A stretch of 64,000 bases of DNA from DASXSB01 sp036506275 (GCA_036506275.1 DASXSB010000010.1:73359-137358), one strand, 5' to 3'. Positions 32,916-43,895 are shown, counted from the stretch's first letter. Made by a program: numbers and translations. The notes: generated by a model not told the origin, from the letters alone.

Positions 32916-33643
32916 TTATCGAGGCCCGCAAACGACCTTGTCAACGTTTGGGAGGTACACGGGCACGATGGTGGTGGTGTCCAGGGCGAGGCAGGCGTCC
33001 ACGTCACCGCCGCGGCCGGAGCGCACGAGGTGGCGCGCCCACGACGACGCCATCCGCAGCCGCGCCACGTGCTTGGCGTACGGGCGGGCGGCGCGCGCCG
33101 CCTCCACCGCGCTCGACGAGAGCTGGGCTCCCGGCTCCGCCGCCTTCATGCGCTCCACGAGCAGTCCCGCGCACACGAGATCCTCGAGCGACGGCGCGCC
33201 GCGCTCGCCCGCGCAGATGACGCTCACGTCGCGCGCGGGCGCGAGCGCCCACGCGCTGGCGGCGGTGAGGTTCACGAGCGCGGCCACGCCCACGGCGGCG
33301 GCGCCGCGGGCGGCCAGGAGCGCGCGCGTGCCGTTGCTGGTGGTGAAGATCACCGTCTTGCCGCGTACGGGGGCGGCCGCGAACTCCACCGGGGAGTTCC
33401 CGAGATCGAAGCCGTCGATGGTGTTGCCGCGGCGCTCGCCGGCGAGCAGGACGTCGCCGGCAGCGGCCCGGCGGCGCCGCGCTTCCTCGGCGTCCGGCAC
33501 CGGCACGATGGCGGCGGCGCCGCCCGCGAGGGCGGCGGTCATGGTCGTGCTCGCGCGCAGGACGTCGACGATGAGGACGGTGGCGGCGACGAGGGAGTCG
33601 GGATCGACCGCTTCCGCGGTGGGCGTGACGTCGATGCGCACGC

Positions 33644-33647
<4 letters not shown>
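32916..33647 (-). CDS. comB: ComB-like 2-phosphosulfolactate phosphatase
   Basis: 243 residues from a GTG at 33647 that overlaps the argG stop (GTGA). ComB family motifs are clear: LIVDVLRASTTMTAAL near 25-40, GERRGNTIDGFDLGNSP, and a TTSNGTRAL loop. ComB removes phosphate from 2-phosphosulfolactate in coenzyme M synthesis of methanogens; many bacteria without methanogenesis also have the gene, where its substrate is unproven. No comA or comC is present. Being coupled to argG may only reflect position in the operon. Confidence 0.85.
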
Positions 33648-34841
<1,194 letters not shown>

Positions 34842-34849
<8 letters not shown>

Positions 34850-35765
34850 CGTCTACGGCGCCACCGAGCAGATGGAGCAGGATCGCCTTCTGGCCGTGGA
34901 GCCGGTTCTCGGCCTGATCGAGGACGATGCTCTGGGGACCGTCGAGGACGGCGTCCGTGATCTCTTCGCCCCGATGGGCGGGCAAGCAGTGCATTACCAG
35001 CGACGACGGTTTCGCGAAGCGAACGACGGTCTCGTTGACCTGGAAGCGGCCGAACGCCTCCAGCCGTCGTTCCCGCTCGCGCTCCTGCCCCATGCTCGTC
35101 CACACGTCGGTGTAGACGACGTCGGCGCCGGTGGCGGCTTCGCGCGGATCGTGGGTGATCGTCAGCCGTCCTCCCAGATGCCGCACGCGTGCCTGCACGT
35201 CGGGCGTCGGCTCGTAGCCAGGCGGGCACGCCACCGCCACCGACCCCCCGAGGAGGGCGGCCATGAGCATCAGCGAGTTGCAGACGTTGTTGCCGTCACC
35301 GATCCAGGCCAACCGCATGGCGGCGAGGTCCACGCCGCGCTCCCAGAGCGTGAAGAAATCGGCGAAGGCCTGGCAGGGATGCTCGACGTCGGAGAGCGCG
35401 TTCACGACGGGGATGGTGGCGTGGCGCGCCATCGACTCCACGGTGGCGTGGACGAACACGCGGGCGGCGATGCCGTCCACCCAGCGCGAGAGGTTGCGCG
35501 CCACGTCCTCCACGGACTCGCGAGAGCCGAGCCCGATCTCGGAGCCGGCCAGGTACACGGCCCGGCCTCCGAGCTGCACCATGCCGACCTCGAACGTGAC
35601 GCGCGTGCGCAGGGACGGCTTCTCGGAAATGAAGGCGAGCGTCCGGCCACCCAGCGGTCCGCCCCGGCGTCCCGCCTTCCAGCGCTGCTTGAGGTCGGCG
35701 GCGACGCCGAAGAGATGCAGCAGCTCGTCGCGCGTGAAGTCGGCGGCGGAGAGAAAGCTCTTCAT
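34842..35765 (-). CDS. argF: Ornithine carbamoyltransferase
   Basis: 307 residues; the ATG at 35765 overlaps the argD stop (ATGA). It makes citrulline from ornithine and carbamoyl phosphate. Carbamoyl-phosphate motif SEKPSLRTRVTFE (the usual STRTR region, here SLRTR), HPCQAFADF, and the ornithine-binding HCLPAHRGEEI are all present. The SLRTR variant is known in bacterial anabolic enzymes. Context leaves little doubt between ornithine and aspartate types. Confidence 0.95.
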
Positions 35766-36955
35766 CCCCGCAGCGCCATCTCGATGATCTCGAGAGCACG
35801 GGCGGCGTCGCGCGACTCCACGATGAGCGGCGGCGCCAGGCGCAGCACCTTCTCGCCTGCGCTCAGCACGAGCAGCCCCGCGTCGCGGCAGCGGTCCACG
35901 ATCGGCCCCGCGGGTTCCGTCAGCTCCATGCCGATCAGCAGCCCCTTGCCGCGCACCTCGCGGATCACGGCATGCCGGCTCTGCATCGCGCGCAACCCGT
36001 CCATCAGCTCCCGGCCCATGCGGGCGGCGCGCTCGGGAATGCGATCGGCGAGGACCGTCGTGAAGGCGGCCAGCGCGACCGCCGTCACGAACGGCGTCCC
36101 GCCGAACGTCGAGCCGTGCGATCCCGCCGTGAGGACCGCCGCCACTTCCTCGCGGGCGAGCGTGGCGCCGATGGGCACGCCGTTGGCGAGCGCCTTGGCG
36201 AGGGTCATGATGTCGGGCTCGATGCCGGCGTGCTCGTAGGCCCACAGCCGGCCCGTGCGCCCCACTCCGGTCTGGATCTCGTCGAGGATGAGCAGCGCGC
36301 CGGCGGCGTCGCACAGCTTGCGTAGCCCGGGGAGATAGTCGTCGTCCGGCACGCGCACGCCGCCCTCACCCTGGATCGGCTCCACGAGCACGGCCGCCGT
36401 GCGGTTGTCGATGGCGCGCTCCATCGCGCGGAGATCGTTGTACGGCACGTGCTTGAAGCCCGGCATGAGCGGCTCGAACCCGTGCTGGTACTTCTCCTGC
36501 CCCGTCGCCGTAACGGCGGCGAGCGTGCGGCCGTGGAACGAATTGCGGGTCGAGATGATCTCGAACCGGTCGGACGCGAAGCGCTCCTTGGCGTACTTGC
36601 GCGCGATCTTGAACGCCGCCTCGTTCGCCTCCGCGCCGGAGTTCCCGAAGAAGACGCGATCGGCGAACGAATGCTCGCAGAGGAGCTTGGCGAGGTGGAT
36701 CTGCGGCGCGGAGTGATAGAGGTTCGACACGTGCAGCAGCGTGGCCGCCGCTTCCCGGATGGCGCCCGTCACTCGCGGATGGCAATGACCGAGCGCGGTC
36801 ACGGCGAGCCCGGCGCCGAAGTCGAGATACTCGCGGCCGTCGGAGTCCCATACGCGCATGCCGTCGCCGCGGACGAGAACGATGGGGGCGCGCGGTCCGT
36901 AGTTGGGCGTGTGGTACTGCGCCGACCATTCGAGAAGCTGCTTGGTGTCCGTCAT
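35762..36955 (-). CDS. argD: Acetylornithine aminotransferase
   Basis: A 397-residue class III PLP aminotransferase. The PLP Lys lies in LTLAKALANGVPIGA, with LDEIQTGVGRTG upstream and GNSGAEANEAAFKIARK near the N-terminus. It converts N-acetylglutamate semialdehyde to N-acetylornithine and may also act on succinyl-diaminopimelate. argB precedes it by 58 bases, a gap that holds a strong hairpin. argF follows with a four-base overlap. Confidence 0.95.
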   Translation of the reverse strand: MTDTKQLLEWSAQYHTPNYGPRAPIVLVRGDGMRVWDSDGREYLDFGAGLAVTALGHCHPRVTGAIREAAATLLHVSNLYHSAPQIHLAKLLCEHSFADRVFFGNSGAEANEAAFKIARKYAKERFASDRFEIISTRNSFHGRTLAAVTATGQEKYQHGFEPLMPGFKHVPYNDLRAMERAIDNRTAAVLVEPIQGEGGVRVPDDDYLPGLRKLCDAAGALLILDEIQTGVGRTGRLWAYEHAGIEPDIMTLAKALANGVPIGATLAREEVAAVLTAGSHGSTFGGTPFVTAVALAAFTTVLADRIPERAARMGRELMDGLRAMQSRHAVIREVRGKGLLIGMELTEPAGPIVDRCRDAGLLVLSAGEKVLRLAPPLIVESRDAARALEIIEMALRG

Positions 36956-36964
36956 ATGTGCCGT

Positions 36965-36984
36965 GCGGGCGCCTCCGCGCCCGC
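36965..36984. other. Strong hairpin between argB and argD
   Basis: GCGGGCGC (36965-36972), CTCC loop, GCGCCCGC (36977-36984): a perfect 8-base GC stem in the only real gap of the arg series. It has no T-run. It could weaken read-through from argB to argD or protect one mRNA segment. It resembles the small-loop hairpins at the start of the window. Confidence 0.5.
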
Positions 36985-37013
36985 GGGACGGGCGCTCCGA
37001 GCGTGAGTCGCTG

Positions 37014-37892
37014 TCACAGGACGATCTCGGTCCCGATGCCCTCCCGCGTGAACAGCTCGAGCAGGATGGCGTGCGGCACGCGGCCGTCGATGATGTGGGC
37101 CTTGCCGGTGCCGCCCTCGAGCGCGCGCAGCGCGGACTCCACCTTGGGCAGCATGCCGCCGTCGATCACGCCCTGCCGCACGAGGCCCTCAGCGTCCTTC
37201 CGCGCGAGCGTGCTCACGAGCTGACCGTCGACGCCGTTGATCCCCTTCACGTCGGTGAGGTGGATGAGCTTCTCCGCGCCCAGCGCCGCCGCCACCTCCC
37301 CGGCCACGAGGTCGGCGTTGACGTTGTAGGTCTCGCCGCCGCTCCCGGCCGCCACGGGAGCGATGACCGGGATGAAGCCGTGCTCCTCCAGGAGCCGGAT
37401 GGACTCCACGTTCACCGCCTCCACCTCGCCCACGAGCCCGATGTCGATCTCATCGCCGTTCGGTAGCCGGTGGGCACGCCGGCGGGCGCGAAGCAGGTTC
37501 GCGTCCTTGCCGGAGACACCGATGGCCTTGCCGCCGTGGAGATTGATCAGCGCGACGATCTCCTTGTTGATCTTCCCCACCAGGACCATCTCGACGATTT
37601 CGACCGTCTCTTCGTCAGTCACCCGCATGCCGCCCACGAACCGCGGCTCCTTCCCGAGCCGCTTCATGAGGGCGCCGATCTGAGGGCCGCCGCCGTGCAC
37701 GATGACGGGATGGATGCCGACGAAGCGGAGGAGGATGACGTCGAGGGCGAACGACTCCTTGAGGTCGGCCTGCTCCATGGCGGCGCCGCCGTACTTGATG
37801 ACGACGGTCTTCCCCCAGAACTCCCGGATATACGGAAGCGCCTCCAGGAGGACTTCGGCCCGCGAGATGTCGTCGCGCCGTCCGCCGCTCAC
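37014..37892 (-). CDS. argB: N-acetylglutamate kinase
   Basis: 292 residues from a GTG at 37892 that overlaps the hslU stop region. It phosphorylates N-acetylglutamate in arginine synthesis. Typical stretches: VVIKYGGAAMEQ near the start, VHGGGPQIGALM, and later NVNADLVAGEVAAALGAEKLI. The N-terminal helix (ISRAEVLLEALPYIREF) belongs to the arginine-sensitive hexameric form, so feedback inhibition by arginine is likely. It directly follows hslU, joining the protease genes to the arg genes. Confidence 0.95.
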   Translation of the reverse strand: MSGGRRDDISRAEVLLEALPYIREFWGKTVVIKYGGAAMEQADLKESFALDVILLRFVGIHPVIVHGGGPQIGALMKRLGKEPRFVGGMRVTDEETVEIVEMVLVGKINKEIVALINLHGGKAIGVSGKDANLLRARRRAHRLPNGDEIDIGLVGEVEAVNVESIRLLEEHGFIPVIAPVAAGSGGETYNVNADLVAGEVAAALGAEKLIHLTDVKGINGVDGQLVSTLARKDAEGLVRQGVIDGGMLPKVESALRALEGGTGKAHIIDGRVPHAILLELFTREGIGTEIVL

Positions 37893-39247
37893 AGGATGTA
37901 CCTCGAGAGGTCCTCGTCCCGGATGATGTCGGCCAGACGCTGCTGGACGTAGCCGGCGTCGATGGTGAGGTCCTTGCCCGGCATGTCGGGCGCGTTGAAG
38001 GACACGTCCTCCAGCAGCTTTTCCATGATCGTGTAGAGTCGCCGCGCCCCGATGTTCTCGGTGCTGGTGTTGACACGCATGGCGATCTCCGCGATGGCCT
38101 CCACCGCGTCGCGTGTGAAGCGGAGCGTGACCTGCTCCGTCTTCAAGAGCTCCACGTACTGCCGTATCAGCGCGTTCTGCGGTTCGGTCAGGATGCGGAT
38201 GAAATCCTCGCGCGTCAAGGGGTCGAGCTCGACCCGGATGGGAAAGCGGCCCTGGAGCTCGGGGATGAGGTCGGACGGCTTCGCCACGTGAAAGGCACCG
38301 GCGGCGATGAACAGCACGTGGTCGGTGCGCACCACCCCGTACTTGGTGGTGACGGAGGAGCCCTCCACGAGGGGAAGAAGGTCGCGCTGGACGCCCTGCC
38401 GGGACACGTCGGGCCCGTGCCCGCCCTCGCGGCCGGCGATCTTGTCCAGCTCGTCGAGGAACACGATGCCGGAATTCTCCACGCGCTTGATGGCGTGGCT
38501 CACCGCCTCCTCCATGTCGATGAGCTTCTGCGCCTCTTCCTGGGCGAGCAGGCGGCGGGCTTCCGCCACCCGCACCCGCCGGTGCTTCGTGCGGGCGGGC
38601 ATGAAGTTGGAGAGCATGTCCTTGAGGTTGATCCCCATCTCCTCCATGCCCTGCCCGGAAAACACCTCGACGATCGGCATCGCCTGCTGCTGGGTGTCGA
38701 GCTCCACCATGCGGTCGTCGAGTCGTCCCGCCCGCAGCTGCGCGCGCAACTTCTCCTTCGTCGTCTCGCGGGAGGCATCCGGCGTGACTTCCTCGAGAGA
38801 CCCGCTCGTGTAGGGCTCGGACGCGCGCCGGGGGAGGAGGATGTCGAGGACGCGCTCCTCGGCGAGCTGCGCCGCCTTCTCTTCCACGGACGCGAGCAGC
38901 TCCGCCTTCACCATCGTGACCGCGAGCTCCGTGAGGTCGCGGATCATCGATTCCACGTCACGGCCGACGTAACCGACCTCGGTGTACTTCGACGCCTCCA
39001 CCTTGATGAAGGGCGCCTGCGCGAGCTTGGCGAGCCGCCGCGCCACCTCGGTCTTCCCCACCCCCGTGGGCCCGATCATGATGATGTTCTTCGGCGCCAC
39101 CTCGTCCCGCAGCTCCGGCGGCAGGCTCTGACGGCGCCACCGGTTGCGGAGCGCGATGGCGACCGCCCGCTTCGCGCGGTCCTGGCCGACGATGTAGCGA
39201 TCGAGCTCGGCGACGATCTGCGCCGGAGTGAAATCGGCGGTGGTCAT
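37889..39247 (-). CDS. hslU: HslUV protease ATPase subunit HslU
   Basis: 452 residues; the ATG at 39247 overlaps the hslV stop (ATGA). HslU (ClpY) unfolds substrates for the HslV peptidase. Walker A is IGPTGVGKTEVAR, a long intermediate I-domain spans about 110-240, Walker B is IVFLDELDKIA, and the sensor region RRLYTIMEKLLED with the conserved C-terminal DLSRYIL tail used to dock into HslV is complete. It is coupled to argB downstream. Confidence 0.97.
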   Translation of the reverse strand: MTTADFTPAQIVAELDRYIVGQDRAKRAVAIALRNRWRRQSLPPELRDEVAPKNIIMIGPTGVGKTEVARRLAKLAQAPFIKVEASKYTEVGYVGRDVESMIRDLTELAVTMVKAELLASVEEKAAQLAEERVLDILLPRRASEPYTSGSLEEVTPDASRETTKEKLRAQLRAGRLDDRMVELDTQQQAMPIVEVFSGQGMEEMGINLKDMLSNFMPARTKHRRVRVAEARRLLAQEEAQKLIDMEEAVSHAIKRVENSGIVFLDELDKIAGREGGHGPDVSRQGVQRDLLPLVEGSSVTTKYGVVRTDHVLFIAAGAFHVAKPSDLIPELQGRFPIRVELDPLTREDFIRILTEPQNALIRQYVELLKTEQVTLRFTRDAVEAIAEIAMRVNTSTENIGARRLYTIMEKLLEDVSFNAPDMPGKDLTIDAGYVQQRLADIIRDEDLSRYIL

Positions 39248-39783
39248 AGTGCTTCGACGGTGATCTGGTCGTTGGTGTAGACGCAGATGGTGGCGGCGAT
39301 GCGCATGGCCTCGGTGACGACGGCCTTGGCGTCGAGGTCGGTATGGGCGACGAGCGCGCGCGCCGCCGCCAGCGCGTAGGGACCGCCGGAGCCGATGCCG
39401 ATCAAGCCGTCGTCGGGCTCGATCACGTCGCCGGTGCCGGAAACGAGGAACGAGTGCTCGCGGTCGACGACCGCCAGCAACGCCTCCAGCCGGCGCAGGA
39501 TGCGGTCGGTGCGCCAGTCCTTCGCCAGCTCCACGGCGGCGCGGGGAAGGTTGCCGCGGTACTCCTCGAGCTTGGCCTCGAAGCGCGAGAAGAGCGTGAA
39601 GGCGTCGGCGGCGGCGCCCGCGAAGCCGGCGAGCACCCGGTCGTGATAGAGCTTGCGCACCTTCCTCGCCCCCGCCTTCACGATCGTCTGCCCGATGGAG
39701 ACCTGACCGTCGCCGCCGACGGCGACGCCACCGCGGACACGGACGGATACGACGGTGGTGCTCCGGATGACGGGCGACGTCAC
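39244..39783 (-). CDS. hslV: HslV peptidase
   Basis: A 179-residue proteasome-beta-like threonine peptidase. After a short propeptide (MTSPVIRS) the mature N-terminus would be TTVVSVRVRGG. Known HslV proteins start similarly with TTI or TTV. GGDGQVSIGQTIVKAGARKVRKL and IGSGGPYALAAARAL are typical. The propeptide of eight residues is slightly longer than in Escherichia coli. It overlaps xerC upstream and hslU downstream by four bases each. Confidence 0.97.
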   Translation of the reverse strand: MTSPVIRSTTVVSVRVRGGVAVGGDGQVSIGQTIVKAGARKVRKLYHDRVLAGFAGAAADAFTLFSRFEAKLEEYRGNLPRAAVELAKDWRTDRILRRLEALLAVVDREHSFLVSGTGDVIEPDDGLIGIGSGGPYALAAARALVAHTDLDAKAVVTEAMRIAATICVYTNDQITVEAL

Positions 39784-40679
39784 GCCGGATCACCGGCGGC
39801 GGGCGTGCCGCGCGCGCGCGGGTGGGCGGCATCGTAGACGCGCATGAGCTGATCGGAACCAACGTGCGTGTAGCGCTCCGTGGTGGAGAGCCGGCTGTGG
39901 CCGAGGAACTCCTGGATGGCGCGCAGGTCGGCGCCCGCATCGAGGAGGTGGGTCGCGAACGTGTGGCGCAACGTGTGCGGACTGACCCGGCGCGTGAGAC
40001 CAGCCGCGCGCGCCGCGCGGCGCACGACGGCGTACACGCCGCGCGCGCCCAGCCGCGTGCCCCGCGCGTTGAGAAAAAGCGGTCCCCTCTCGCCGCCGCG
40101 TCGCGCCAGATGGCGGGCGAGGGCCGCGTCCGCCTTCGCGCCGAAGGGCACGATGCGTTCCTTGCGCCCCTTGCCGAGCACGCGCACGGTTCGCTCGCGA
40201 CGGTCGACGTCGGCCACGTCGAGTCCCACCAGCTCGGACACGCGCAGTCCGCTCGCGTAGAGCAGCTCGAGGATGGCGAGATCGCGCTCGCGCCAGCGCT
40301 CGGCGGCGGGCGACGTGGACACCAGCGCCACCGTCTCGTCGATGGGAAGGAACGACGGCAGCCGCCGCGGAAGCCGCGGCGATCGCACGCCGCGGGCGAC
40401 GTTGCGGGCGAGGAGACCGCGGCGGACGAGGAAGCGACACCAGCTCCGCAGGGAGGCGAGCTGGCGCGCGATGGACGCGGGCTCGAGACGGCGCCCGTGC
40501 AGGTGGGCGAGATAGGCACGCACGAGCGCGCCGTCCACGTCCGCGATGGAGGGGGCGCCGCGGGCGGCCGCGAACGCCTGGAACTGCGTGAGATCGCTTC
40601 GGTAGCTGCGCAGGGTGTGAGGCGAGGCGTCCTTCTCGACGGACAGATACTTCAAAAACTGCGCGAGCGGATCCGTCAT
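39780..40679 (-). CDS. xerC: Tyrosine recombinase XerC
   Basis: 299 residues; the ATG at 40679 overlaps the topA stop (ATGA). XerC with XerD resolves chromosome dimers at dif. The N-terminal SAM-like domain is followed by the catalytic residues in order: Arg in ASGLRVSELVGL, Lys in GKGRKERIVP, His and Arg in SPHTLRHTFATH, His in FLGHSRLSTT, and Tyr in ERYTHV. It lies in the conserved topA-xerC-hslVU order, so it is a housekeeping recombinase, not a mobile-element integrase. Confidence 0.94.
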   Translation of the reverse strand: MTDPLAQFLKYLSVEKDASPHTLRSYRSDLTQFQAFAAARGAPSIADVDGALVRAYLAHLHGRRLEPASIARQLASLRSWCRFLVRRGLLARNVARGVRSPRLPRRLPSFLPIDETVALVSTSPAAERWRERDLAILELLYASGLRVSELVGLDVADVDRRERTVRVLGKGRKERIVPFGAKADAALARHLARRGGERGPLFLNARGTRLGARGVYAVVRRAARAAGLTRRVSPHTLRHTFATHLLDAGADLRAIQEFLGHSRLSTTERYTHVGSDQLMRVYDAAHPRARGTPAAGDPA

Positions 40680-42925
40680 GCCACGGTGGCGTCGACCTCG
40701 CGCTGGAAGTCGCAACCCTCGCGGACGCAGACGCGGATATGCCGGCCGCGGGTATTTTTCTCGGTGACGAAGGTCGCGCCGCACTTCGGGCACGGCTCCG
40801 CGACCGGCCGCTGCCACACCACGAACTTGCACGCGGGATACGCCGAGCATCCATAGAAGATACGCCCGCGGCGCGATCGGCGCTGCACGAGCTGTCCCGT
40901 GCAGCCGGGCTCGGGACAGGCGATGCCGAGCGTCACCGGTTTCGTCGTCTTGCACTCGGGGTACCCGGAGCAGGCGATGAACTTCCCGAACCGGCCGTGC
41001 TTGATCACCATCGGCTTGCCGCAGGTCGGGCAGATCTCGTCCGTGGGCTCGTCTTCCGCCCGCGCGCCGCCATCGAGATTGCGCGTGTACTTGCAGTCCG
41101 GGTAGGCGGAGCACGCCAGGAACTTGCCGAAGCGACCGCGCCGCGCGAGCAGCGGCTCGCCGCACTCGGGGCACACCTCGTCCGTCTTCTCGCCCGCCTT
41201 TTCGTTCGGCATCTCCTTCTTGGCGCGCTTGAGGTCGGGCTGGAAGCGGTCGTAGAACTCCTTGACGGTGTCGACCCACTTCCGGTCGCCGTCCTCGATC
41301 TTGTCGAGTGAGTCTTCCATCTGGGCCGTGAACTCGACGTCCATGATCTCCGGGAAGTACGGCTTCAGCTTGTCCGTCACCGTCATGCCGAGCTCGGTGG
41401 GGAACAGCGTGCGCCGCTCGCGCCGTACGTAGCCGCGGTCGTTGATGATGGTGCCGAGGATGGAGGCGTACGTCGACGGGCGACCGATGCCGAGCTCCTC
41501 CAGCGCCTTCACGAGCGACGCCTCCGTGTAGCGGGGGGGCGGCTGCGTGAAGTGCTGGCGCGGATCGAGGCCGAGCAGCTCGAGGACGTCGCCCTCCTCC
41601 AGCGCCGGCATCGCGCTCTCCGCCTCGTCGTCGGGGGCGCTGTCGTTCTCTTCGCGGCTCTCCACGTAGACCGCGGTGAAGCCCTTGAACTTCATGGTCT
41701 GGCCCTGGGCGCGGAACAGGCACGGCCCCGCTTCGATGTCCGCCCCCACCGTGTCGTACACGGCCGGCTGCATCTGGCTGGCGAGGAAGCGCTCCCAGAT
41801 GAGGCGATAGAGGGCGAGCTGGTCGCGGGTGAGGGCACGCGCCAGCGAGCGCGGCTCGCGGGTGGCGTCGGCGGGGCGGATCGCCTCGTGCGCCTCCTGC
41901 GCGCGCCCGCGCGACTTGTAGACCGGTGGCGTCGGGGGCAGATACTCCGCTCCCACCCGCGCCTCCACCCACTCCCGCGCCTCCGCCTGGGCGTCCTGCG
42001 AGACCTGCACGGAGTCGGTCCGCATGTACGTGATGAGGCCGACGGGACCGGTGCCGTCGACGTCGATGCCCTCGTAGAGCTGCTGGGCGAGCGTCATGGT
42101 CTTCTTCGCGGAAAATCCGAGCTTGCGGCCGGCATCCTGCTGCAATGTCGACGTGATGAACGGCGGCGCCGGATTGCGCTTGCGCTCGCCGCGCGTCACC
42201 GATCGCACGACGAAGCGCGCGCCGTCCAGCGTGGCCATGACGGCGCGGGTGGCCGCCTCGTCCGCGAGCGCGGCCTTCTCGCCGTTGACTTCCTTGAGCG
42301 TCGCCTCGAAGTCGGGCGGCCGGGGACCATGCAGGTTCGCGTGGAGCGACCAGTACTCGACGGGGACGAAGGCCTGGATCTCGCGCTCGCGGTCGACGAT
42401 CAGACGCACCGCCACCGACTGCACGCGACCGGCGGAGAGACCGCGCTGGACCTTTTCCCACAGGAGCGGAGACAGGCTGTAGCCGACGAGGCGATCGAGG
42501 ACGCGCCGCGCCTGCTGCGCGTCCACCTTCTTCACGTCGATCTTGCCGGGACGCGTGAAGGCCGCGCGCACGGCCCGCTCGGTGATCTCGTTGAAGGTGA
42601 TTCTGAAGATGCGCTTCTTGTCGACGGGCAGCTCCTGGGCGAGGTGCCAGCCGATGGCCTCCCCTTCCCGGTCGGGGTCGGTGGCGACGTAGAGGGCGTC
42701 CGCCTTCTCGGCCGCCTTCTTCAGCTCGTCGAGCACCTTCTTCTTGCTGGGCGAGACGACGTACTTGGGCTTGAAGTTCTTCTTGGGATCGACGCCGAGC
42801 TGCGACTTGGGGAGGTCGCGCACGTGTCCCATCGACGCTTTGACGACGTACTTGCCGTCCAGATACTTCTGGATCGTCTTCACCTTCGTCGGCGATTCGA
42901 CGATCACCAGCGATCGCTTGGCCAC
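40676..42925 (-). CDS. topA: DNA topoisomerase I
   Basis: 749 residues from a GTG at 42925 with GAGGAG upstream; this start overlaps the dprA stop by one base (TAGTG). A type IA topoisomerase that relaxes negative supercoils. The Toprim domain is at the start (LVIVESPTKVKTIQKYL, then DPDREGEAIGWHL). The active-site Tyr is in GLITYMRTDSVQVS. Four C-terminal zinc-ribbon modules carry cysteines in CPECGEPL/CSAYPDC, CPTCGKPM/CSGYPEC, CPEPGCTG/CSAYPAC and CPKCGATF/CVREGC. It is followed by xerC with a four-base overlap. Confidence 0.97.
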   Translation of the reverse strand: MAKRSLVIVESPTKVKTIQKYLDGKYVVKASMGHVRDLPKSQLGVDPKKNFKPKYVVSPSKKKVLDELKKAAEKADALYVATDPDREGEAIGWHLAQELPVDKKRIFRITFNEITERAVRAAFTRPGKIDVKKVDAQQARRVLDRLVGYSLSPLLWEKVQRGLSAGRVQSVAVRLIVDREREIQAFVPVEYWSLHANLHGPRPPDFEATLKEVNGEKAALADEAATRAVMATLDGARFVVRSVTRGERKRNPAPPFITSTLQQDAGRKLGFSAKKTMTLAQQLYEGIDVDGTGPVGLITYMRTDSVQVSQDAQAEAREWVEARVGAEYLPPTPPVYKSRGRAQEAHEAIRPADATREPRSLARALTRDQLALYRLIWERFLASQMQPAVYDTVGADIEAGPCLFRAQGQTMKFKGFTAVYVESREENDSAPDDEAESAMPALEEGDVLELLGLDPRQHFTQPPPRYTEASLVKALEELGIGRPSTYASILGTIINDRGYVRRERRTLFPTELGMTVTDKLKPYFPEIMDVEFTAQMEDSLDKIEDGDRKWVDTVKEFYDRFQPDLKRAKKEMPNEKAGEKTDEVCPECGEPLLARRGRFGKFLACSAYPDCKYTRNLDGGARAEDEPTDEICPTCGKPMVIKHGRFGKFIACSGYPECKTTKPVTLGIACPEPGCTGQLVQRRSRRGRIFYGCSAYPACKFVVWQRPVAEPCPKCGATFVTEKNTRGRHIRVCVREGCDFQREVDATVA

Positions 42926-43821
42926 TACGCTCTCCTCACTCTCGCGCCCGTCGCCACCCACCGCTGTCCGGCGAGCTGTCGGGCCCATCCGCCGAGCTCG
43001 AGCGCGACGAGGGCGGCCGCGACACCGGCCGCGTCTCCGTCTCGCCGGGCGATGATGTCCTCGATGTGATGCGGCTCATCGGGGCTCAGGTGCGCGAGCA
43101 CGTGTGCGGCATCGTCTCCGACGGGAACCGCGCGCGCATCGTCCGGCAGCGTCGCCACGTCTCGGACCGCGCGACGCCCATGTTCAGGTAATTCTTGCAC
43201 GACGTCAGTCCAATTCCTCACCAGTTTAGCACCGTCCTGAATGAGCTCGTGGGGACCGGCGCTCAACGGCGAGGTGATTCGGCCCGGAACGGCAAACACT
43301 TCGCGCCCGAGTTCGCCGGCCAGACGCGCCGTGATGAGCGCGCCGCTGCGCTCGGCCGCCTCCACCACCACCACGCCCAGAACGAGCGCGGCCATGACCC
43401 GGTTCCGCGCCGGGAAATGCCACGCCAAGGGCGGCGTCCCCGGCGCGAACTGCGAGAGGAGCGCGCCGTGATCGACGATCTCCCGCGCGAGGTCGCGGTT
43501 CTCGGGTGGATAGACGACGTCGAGGCCGTTGCCGAGCACGGCCAGCGTGCGCCCGCCCGCGGCGAGCGCGCCCCGATGCGCGGCGGTATCGATGCCGCGC
43601 GCGAGACCGCTGACGATGGTGACGCCGCGGGCGGCGAGATCGGCCGCCAATCCCTCCGCCGCCTGCGTGCCGTACGCGGTCGCGGCGCGGGAGCCGACGA
43701 TGGCGACGGCGAGGGCATCCTCGGCGTGGAGCGTGCCTTCCATATAAAGGTCGGGCACGACGGACGCCGACGTGAGGAGGGCGGGATAGTCCGGGTCACG
43801 CGAAGTGAGACGCCTGCTCAT
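42925..43821 (-). CDS. dprA: DNA-processing protein DprA
   Basis: 298 residues. DprA loads RecA on incoming single strands during transformation. The Rossmann-like core is visible: AIVGSRAATAYG near 40, SGLARGIDTAAHRGAL, YPPENRDLA, and FPARNRVMAALVLGVVVVEA, with the SGALITA loop. A C-terminal winged-helix-like part covers about 230-290. It is first in the dprA-topA-xerC-hslV-hslU run, an order known from Gram-positive genomes too. Natural competence is not proven by this gene alone. Confidence 0.94.
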   Translation of the reverse strand: MSRRLTSRDPDYPALLTSASVVPDLYMEGTLHAEDALAVAIVGSRAATAYGTQAAEGLAADLAARGVTIVSGLARGIDTAAHRGALAAGGRTLAVLGNGLDVVYPPENRDLAREIVDHGALLSQFAPGTPPLAWHFPARNRVMAALVLGVVVVEAAERSGALITARLAGELGREVFAVPGRITSPLSAGPHELIQDGAKLVRNWTDVVQELPEHGRRAVRDVATLPDDARAVPVGDDAAHVLAHLSPDEPHHIEDIIARRDGDAAGVAAALVALELGGWARQLAGQRWVATGARVRRA

Positions 43822-43895
43822 CGTGCGGTCGCGGGACGACGCGCCGTCAGTATAGCGGCCGGGCAGCGCCGATCAATGCGACGGAACCGATACGG

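Noticed and set aside
39780..40679. xerC as an integrase of a mobile element
   Set aside because: It sits in the conserved topA-hslVU order with gene overlaps on both sides; no attachment repeats or cargo genes were seen.
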